The notes beneath the pieces were generated by a model, which worked only from the letters and a program-made list of their open reading frames with translations, ran no database searches and was not told the origin of the DNA. The translations under genes were made by a program, and so were the position numbers. From contig NC_088910.1 of NCBI RefSeq assembly GCF_963576675.1, positions 106,110,807 through 106,174,806 on the forward strand: a DNA stretch of 64,000 nucleotides, given 5' to 3'. Numbering within the stretch: position 1 is the stretch's first letter; each line of letters begins with the position of its first letter. Shown in pieces: positions 57,450 through 64,000 of the stretch. This DNA comes from Euphorbia lathyris. Taxonomy: Eukaryota; Streptophyta; Magnoliopsida; Malpighiales; Euphorbiaceae.

Positions 57450-60272
57450 CTATTTCTTTTTCTTGCCCTGTGACTGACTTCGCTCGTACTGACGTCGCTC
57501 ATGCTGAGCTCTGGCAGCTTGCGCTTTCTCCCCCGTTTTGTCAACTTCAGGGAGCTTGAACGCATCGGTTAAGACAGCACGAGAAAGTTCTTGTGAAAGC
57601 TCTTTTAGTTTGTCAGCACTTTCGTTCACGCCATAAAAAATGGCAACCCCATCAGCTGAGACTTCTACTGGTATATAAAGATCAGCAGCACTGAGCATAT
57701 TTACACTGAAGGCTTGAGCTTTGGCTTGCCAGATGAGAGCTTCAGAGAGGCCAGCGAAGACTTGGTGGAATGTCTTCAGAAGTGCTGAGTCATAGTGATG
57801 TCGTTGAATATTATTATGACGGATATGGTTAAAGGATTGTTGTGCGAGGGACAGCAATTCATTCTGCTTCAACGCGTCAGTATCCATTTCTTGCTTGTTC
57901 AAGTTAAGTAGCCTGACAGCCTCACTGATTTGCTCAACTGAGCACTGACTATAGGACACCATTTGCTCATTTGTCTTGAGTTGCTCAGTATGCAGCTGAG
58001 CAAAAAGCATCTTCAGTTCTGAGGAAGTGGCGTAGTCAGTGTTCACAGCAGATAACTTCTGGACTTGCTGATGTAGCGAGTTCAGATGTTGAATTATGGA
58101 CAGTTGAATCTCTTCCAACTTGGCAAGTGAGTCTTGCTTTGCTTGCTGGGCTTGAAATGATAAGACGACATTCAGCAGGTCCTTGAGTCCCTTGACTTCG
58201 TTGAGAAGTAGAGTGACTTGGGAGAGCTGAGTTGTCTCTATGAATGAGGATCCAGCAGCAGGTGAAGCAGACTGTTGAAGATCTTGGATGAGAGCTTGCA
58301 CTGATTCGATGAGCTTCTTGCCGGACTCAGAGGCATCCCTATGTATATCCGTATGACCAGAAGAGAAGGGTGTGAAAGGAGTACCCTGGTCAGTGACAGG
58401 ATGAGTTTGCTCAATCTGCACTTGAGATGGAGGAATTGTTGTGTGATCGGCAGAGAGATTGGTTGTAGAGGTGTTAACTCGAACACTGTCTGTGCTGACG
58501 GCAGAAGGATGGGGAGTCAGCACCATGCTTGAGGAGACAGCATGAGCAGTGGTCGGTTCAACCTGACTGGTTGAAGTAGTGGAAGTATGATGCTCGACAT
58601 GTTCCTGTTGAGAAGAAACAGAGGCTTGTTTTTCCAACGGCGTTGTAGTAGAGGAAGTTGAGGGCCGTTTGAAAAATTTTAATTGGACGGTAGAAGGATC
58701 CTTTGTTGTCTTGGAGAGGACAAGTTCAGGAATAGATGGTGATTGCAAAGGGGGTTCACTGACCATTTTCTCACTGGCCTTAACCAGCTTTCGCCTTCTA
58801 CGTGGTGGAGAGGTATGATGAGCAGGTTCTTCTGAGTGAGTAGGTTCTTTTTCCTCAGTATGGGTCTGGTCAGCTTGATCCACTTGCTCAACTCCAGCAG
58901 CTAACTCAGTGTCAGTCTGCACAGCTCCACCAGCTAACCCAGTGTTAGCGTCCTCAGCTTCAATTTCACTGTCATACTCTTCAGACTCCTCACCGTCATC
59001 CTGACCGCTGGTTTCATCGTCTTCTTCTTCTTCCTCAGTATTATCTCCATCAAGTTCTTCCTCAACTTGGGAGATGAAGTGGTCATCTAACTGGACCTCA
59101 GGTTCCTCAGCATCAGTACCTTGGCATTGAGTGAAATGAGAATCACCCGGTACAATAAAATCTATCGGCATGACGTCGAGAGGTGCCAGTGTTGAAGACT
59201 TCTGCTTCTTCTGAGGTAGCTCAGCAGCTTCCTCAGTGTCAGGCTCATCTTGCCTGCTTCTCTTCTCAGCTGACTTTCCAGCTGACCTCTGCCTCTTTGC
59301 TGGAGACACAGCATTAGGTGCCTCAGCAGATTTTCTCTTGCGAGAAACTGGGGCCTTAGTTCTTCGCCCTTTCTTAGGCTCGGCAATAGTCTCCTCAGTC
59401 TGATCAGCTTGGCCAGCAGCAGCAGCTTTTCCTTTCTTCAAAGGCTGTCCAAATTTAAGTGCCCTCAGCGAGGCAGCTGTGATTTCGGTTCCTCTGAAAG
59501 ATTCCTCACCTTCGAGGTCAATCTTGTGGTCGATGAGGATCCTGGTGATGATTGATCCCAACCTTATTGTACCCGTGCTGCGCAAGAACCCAGCAACTAA
59601 GAAAACTGGCATGTTGATGGGGGTGTACGTCAGCATGTGCCATATGAAGCACTGTTCAAAGTTGGTTGCTGATGTAGTGCAGTTGATCTTTGGGTAAATG
59701 AAATAGCTCAGCAGGTAGTGAGCCATCTTCTGATGCTGTCCCATCGAAGATGCTGAGATCTCTCCTGAGTGACCCTCAGGTTTGCAGAAGGTATGGACGT
59801 AGTCGGTCTTGTCCTGATCTCCTGACTTTCTCAGCCTTACTCCCTCGGTTTTGAGCTGGAGGAGATTTCCTATGTACAAAGGGTTGATGAAGATGGTTTT
59901 CCCTTTTACTTCAGTGCTCAGGTAGTCGGCGGAGTCACTGGCAACCTTGAGGTTGTGGTAAAATTCCCTCACTAGGTCAGGATATGTCTCATCCCTGACC
60001 GAGAACAGCCCAGTCCATTCATTCTTGAAAATCCACTCAGCAAATGGCTGTTAGTTCTGTACAAAGTGCTCTGAAACCCATCTGAAGGGTTCTACCTTCC
60101 ATTCTCGTACATTGTCGAAGACCTTTGAGTAGGTCCTGATCTTAACAACTTTCCTTTGGCCAGAGGTTTGGCCAGTTTTACCCTTACTCGGCGTAGAAGG
60201 GTTTCGTGAAGGTTCATCGGAGCTGGACTTTTGGTGGCCGGCACCGGAGACGTTGAAGGATAGCTTAGTCAT
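57450..60272 (-). pseudogene. S4 env-like third ORF, one stop
   Basis: A 940-codon frame starting MTKLSFNVSGAG at 60272 and ending in TAG after a KKKK run. The only break is a TAA at 60051-60053 near codon 74, where S2 has Glu; an ATG at 59972 leaves an open frame of 840 codons. It is very close to S2 throughout: the N-terminal domain (NFEQCFIWHMLTYTPIN), basic and acidic middle, Ser/Thr/Pro-rich region, and coiled-coil-like end. Unlike S2, the C-terminus is uninterrupted. It has been preserved although gag and pol are gone. Function unknown; no clear signal peptide or membrane anchor seen. Confidence 0.86.
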
Positions 60273-60624
60273 TCTTTTAAGATGGAGAGAATAGAGGTAT
60301 TTGAGAGAGAGAAATTTGAGTAATTTCTTAGCCTTAAGAATTTGTTAAGCGTAAAGAGTAAAAAATGGGGAAATGCCCATAATTTATAGACAAGTTGAAC
60401 GGTGTGGATCTTAACCAAATCCATGTGTCAGTTTTGCCTTGGGATCATGTACCGACAAGGATCCTGGCATTTATGACACATTACGGCGAATACGTCATCC
60501 TAGGTTATACGCGTGCTTGGCTTTTATGCTAACGGATTAATCACTCAGTATTTAGAATGTCAGGCGTTTGATATTCTGAGTGGTTAGTGCATTATTTAAG
60601 GATGATTTTAAGTTTAAGTTCTTG
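60273..60624 (-). other. S4 spacer between truncated 5' LTR and env-like ORF
   Basis: Collinear with the S2 spacer after pol (about 23080-23426), including a CTATAAAT-type TATA before the ORF. The junction with the LTR at about 60624 marks the deletion. Confidence 0.75.
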
Positions 60625-61947
60625 TTTAGTTGCAAGTATAGTTCCAAGGGGGGGGTTAGGAACTATTTAAACTTTTTTTGCAATTTAGGCAGACTTCTTT
60701 CTCTAAAGAAAAAGGTTTGAACAGCGGCGCTGAGTAAATAGCAAGATACTGGCTTAGTCAACAGGTGACTAGGTCAGTTCCTCAGCTTGAGTCAGGAGAT
60801 AGCACTTGGAGTCTATTCCTGAACTCAGACGTTCAACGCGCATAACTCAACTTGACCTCTTTACTTGGTCAGTTTTGATTATTTAAAGCAAGCAATATAA
60901 ATTAGGAGTTAAGGTTTAGAAATACTTCACTCAGCAGATTTATCCAGGTTCGGCTTCTTCTAAGCCTACGTCCTGTCCCCGGAACACTTCCGAGATTTCG
61001 AATCCTCTACTGAGCTCTTTAAAGGTAGAGCCTCAAACCTTTTACAATATCAGCAATTGAGTATGACAAGAGTACCTTCCTCTATACTTCTACTCAATCC
61101 TAATCTCTCCGCTGAGTACTTAAAACCGAGTACTCAGCCTCTCCTTTCTATTTCTAGAAATGATAAGTGTTTTTGTCCTAATACAAAGATGTGCTAAGAC
61201 ACTTTAGACGATTTACAATCACTCTAGACTTTTACACAAATATGAAAATGTAGTGTAAGAAATTTGCTTTGCTTCTTGCTTGCAGAACTTGTAGAGATTT
61301 GGTCAGCGTAATGGCTTGATCAAGTTCTGTGTGTTGTGAAGCTTGTGATGGCACTATTTATAGAGACGTCTGGTCACTCGGTCATTTCGAATTTCAAAAT
61401 AACCGTTGGAGGGAAACGGCTATATGTCGTTGTCATCCTGACTTGCACAGAGCTCTCGGCCAATCATAATCGTGTATCTTCTGTCCTCGGTCAGCACAGC
61501 AGATGGTCTCTCCTTTTATGGTAAAGTCAACTGGACAGCATACTGTGTCGTCTGAACTTTGGCAAAAGAGGAAACACTTTGTCTGGAAGTTTTCCTTTGC
61601 CAGCTGCTGTCTTGTACGCTTTGTCGAGACACTCAGCAGCTTCATCTTGAAGTTGTTCCCGAAGGTCTTCTAGATCCTTCCGATTGCTGAGTTGCGTTTT
61701 GAACAAAAACGGCAGCGTCTTGACATACGCGGGCCGAGTGTACTGAGTTATTTGACTTGGGCCTTGGTTTCCGTATTGGGCTTGGGCCTTCCAATCCTTA
61801 TGACTTATAACATTTATACTCAACATTGAACAAACACATTAGTAGAATAAATCAAAGCATTTAAATTTAGTGTGTTTAGGATATGTGTTATAATTTATAT
61901 TTAAACAATTTTGTCAAATCAAAATTATGTGGAAAGGTATTTCAACA
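60625..61947 (-). repeat. S4 5' LTR, missing 13 bases at its inner end
   Basis: Aligns with 55575-56912 except that the inner terminal TGTTGGTCCCTTA is absent. It includes the LTR TATA region near 61360. Confidence 0.92.
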
Positions 61948-61952
61948 AAACG

Positions 61953-62381
61953 CGCATCAACCGTGCCTCATGCTCAACATAAATATTCGTTGGCAAAGGA
62001 ATACATAAGGTTCCTATTAGGTTCTTGTTACGTTCGTATGAGATATTCATTCAGTTTTGGTAATCATAGTCCTTCGCTAGAGTAACACCTATGATTTTTG
62101 ATCCGAATGATGGATTCAGGCTCACTACCAGGTTTGAATCAATCTACAAGATCACATACATAGAAAATTTGACCAAATCAAGTTAGAGTAAACTCAGAAT
62201 AAGTATAATGATTATATTAATTATAATTCCGGAGCTATTGATTACAGTGAGATATGTATTAGAGGCTGATTTAATTAGATTAAAGTCAGGTCCGAGAAAA
62301 AGCCCAAATCAATAAGGATTCAGTTAATATAATCAGATTATATTTTATCCGATAAAATATATCTATTAGTTTATTATACTT

Positions 62382-62427
<46 letters not shown>

Positions 62428-62441
62428 GTTTGAGTACATAC
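61953..62441. repeat. AT-rich flank with (TA)n at 62386-62423
   Basis: No gene seen. A pure TA run of about 19 units sits next to the MITE. Confidence 0.7.
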
Positions 62442-62444
62442 TAA

Positions 62445-63073
62445 GAGCATCTTCAATGGTTATACTACGCAACCACTCAATAGACATGACACATCATCAA
62501 TCCATTAAACTTTATCTCATTATACTATTATTCTCCAATGGTTATACTCTACAACCACTCAATCAAAACTTTTTACTAATTTTTTAATAGGATAAATAAT
62601 TTATTAGTCTCTACATTTTTACCTAATTCAGTGTTTACTCCTCATATTTTAATAATACACTTTACAATTAATTTTCTAATAAAATAATATATATACTTTT
62701 TTATAAAAAATTAAGTTATATAATTAATAAAAAAATCATTTATATAATTAACTGTCACTAATAAATTGGGTTTAGAAAAAAATAAATGTAATTTCTTTTA
62801 TAAAAACGAATTGGGTATTTATGTAGAAAAGTAAATAATTTAAGGAATTTAAAAGAAGTTTTATTATAATCTGATTTAATAAATAAATAAATAAATAAAT
62901 AATAAATGCTTTTGTTACCATCAACAACAGATGGCAGCAAAAGCAACTCCATCAACCGGTTGATACCTATAAACCGGTTGATGGATAATATTTTTCATCA
63001 TACTCTCTCCAACAAGAGAGTATGATGGAATGAGGTATAATGAGCTTTGCATTATACTCCATTGCAGATGTTC
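62445..63073. mobile_element. Harbinger-like (Tourist-type) MITE
   Basis: Left end GAGCATCTTCAATGGTTATA and right end (inverted) GAACATCTGCAATGGAGTAT, with TAA at 62442-62444 and 63074-63076. The left part contains CAATGGTTATAC with CAACCACTCAAT twice (62454 and 62536), a duplicated end. An AAAT microsatellite lies at about 62877-62902. Non-coding. Confidence 0.7.
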
Positions 63074-63076
63074 TAA

Positions 63077-63928
63077 TTGGATTAATATTTAATAAAACTA
63101 TATATGTAAATTAGAGTATGTTAAGCCTTATTTAAATTTAATCAGATTAAATATTTATCTAATTCTACTTAAATTAGGAAAGAAGATGATTGTGCTAATT
63201 TAAGATTAAAACCAATTAAATCCTCCCTCATTTAATCCATTTAGGCTGCTCCACCTTTCTAAATAGACCTAGAATTTTGTTTCAAGTAGTATATAATGAC
63301 TACTTAAACAAAAATTATAGGTCAAGCCTCTTTATTGATTCAATTAATTTAGAGAGCATCCTTGCAGTTCTCAGACCGTTCCTCAACGAGAATTGGTGAG
63401 AATTGGTTTAGTGATTACTAACCAAATAAAATTGGGTTTCAAAATGAAAACTGATTAAGTTTGATAACCGAACCAAAATTTATCGGTTCGATTACTAATC
63501 GATGGTTAATAGAAATTCATTATAAATAAGTTAAAAATTATTTAAAAATATATAATAAATAAAATAAATGTGAAATAAAATAGTAATATATTGGTAGTAA
63601 ATATTTTTAACAACTAAGCAAAATTATAAAAATGTAAGAGTAAATATTATATAAGCATATACAAAAAAAATATCTTGGTATGTCGGTTTTCGGTTGTATT
63701 GATTCTTTTTAATAAACTGGTCCGATAGTCAAATTACATCAATCTCAAAACAAATCGTCTATACTATATATACTAGTAGAAGCGGAGAATATTCAGAAGA
63801 AGTGTTTTAGAGGTTTTTTGGATGAGTTGACATCCTAAGAGCAAAGAGAATAAATGAGTTAATAATACTCTAGATTAACACATTATTTATTGTCAATTAA
63901 TAGTCCATTAACTAAAGCAATAAAAAAT
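63077..63928. other. AT-rich intergenic DNA
   Basis: No gene or recognisable element. Confidence 0.4.
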
Positions 63929-63929
63929 G

Positions 63930-64000
63930 GTGAAGGTCTTAGCCTAGTGGTTGGGAGCTTACCTATAACCAGAGAGGTCATGGGTTCGAATCAAATCCGG
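63930..64000 (+). mobile_element. tRNA-derived SINE, cut by the window end
   Basis: GGTCTTAGCCTAGTGGTTGG (box A) and GGTCATGGGTTCGAATC (box B) lie at tRNA-like spacing. No complete cloverleaf is evident, and this type of head is common in plant SINEs. A degenerate tRNA is the alternative. Confidence 0.6.

Larger units (their letters stand above)
55575..61947 (-). mobile_element. Sirevirus derivative S4 without gag and pol
   Basis: On the minus strand: 5' LTR (60625-61947), a short spacer, env-like ORF (57450-60272), polypurine tracts, 3' LTR (55575-56912). The flanks AAACT (55570-55574) and AAACG (61948-61952) match at four of five bases, probably a decayed duplication. The last 13 bases of the 5' LTR, the primer site, gag and pol are missing, and the LTR joins sequence that in S2 lies after pol. 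LTRs differ by about 1% (hand count). It could not replicate alone and lacks a primer site. Confidence 0.85.

Noticed and set aside
63930..64000. Possible tRNA gene at the window end
   Set aside because: Boxes A and B are present but I could not build a convincing acceptor stem within the window; a SINE head is more likely.

Overview
The window is nuclear DNA of a flowering plant, most likely a eudicot; I cannot name the species. The evidence is plant-specific gene families (a GPI-anchored matrix metalloproteinase, a small NFD6-like mitochondrial protein with an intron, an intronless PLS-class PPR protein), AT-rich intergenic DNA, and dense nested plant transposons: Sirevirus-type Ty1/copia, Ty3/gypsy, CACTA, hAT, MULE-like and Harbinger-like MITEs, an RTE-type LINE, and tRNA-derived and Au-like SINEs.

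Layout. 0.3-1.4 kb: matrix metalloproteinase gene (+). 1.4-2.7 kb: its 3' flank with a SINE and a MULE-like MITE. 2.7-36.2 kb: one nested insertion complex. A Sirevirus copy (S1, 2725-36227, target duplication GAAGC) is split inside its reverse transcriptase by a non-coding gypsy-type LTR element on the minus strand (7903-29766, duplication TGTAT). That element is itself interrupted by a CACTA transposon (10096-15069, duplication TTA) and by a second Sirevirus copy (S2, 16651-28144, duplication ACTGT). The CACTA element carries a MULE-like MITE with another MITE inside it, a SINE, and pieces of host genes, one recognisable as a CbbY-like HAD hydrolase. 36.2-40.6 kb: a hAT element with an Au-like SINE in it, then a degraded gypsy fragment. 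40.7-46.2 kb: the second genic island, an NFD6-like gene (+) and a PPR gene (-) converging. 46.3-50.6 kb: an LTR and a decayed gypsy gag. 50.6-53.0 kb: a rearranged Sirevirus derivative (S3). 53-55.6 kb: an LTR-like remnant carrying a truncated LINE. 55.6-61.9 kb: a Sirevirus derivative on the minus strand (S4) that keeps both LTRs and the third ORF but has lost gag and pol. 62-64 kb: AT-rich DNA with a Harbinger-like MITE and the start of a SINE.

The Sirevirus copies share a common plan: LTRs of about 1.3 kb, an initiator-Met primer site, gag with three zinc knuckles, pol in the -1 frame relative to gag, a long third ORF (env-like, about 940-1010 codons), and a cluster of polypurine tracts before the 3' LTR. 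Every long ORF in them carries at least one stop or break, so none of the four copies looks autonomous, although their LTR pairs differ by only about 1-2% by my hand count. The host genes most likely to be functional are the metalloproteinase, the NFD6-like gene and the PPR gene.
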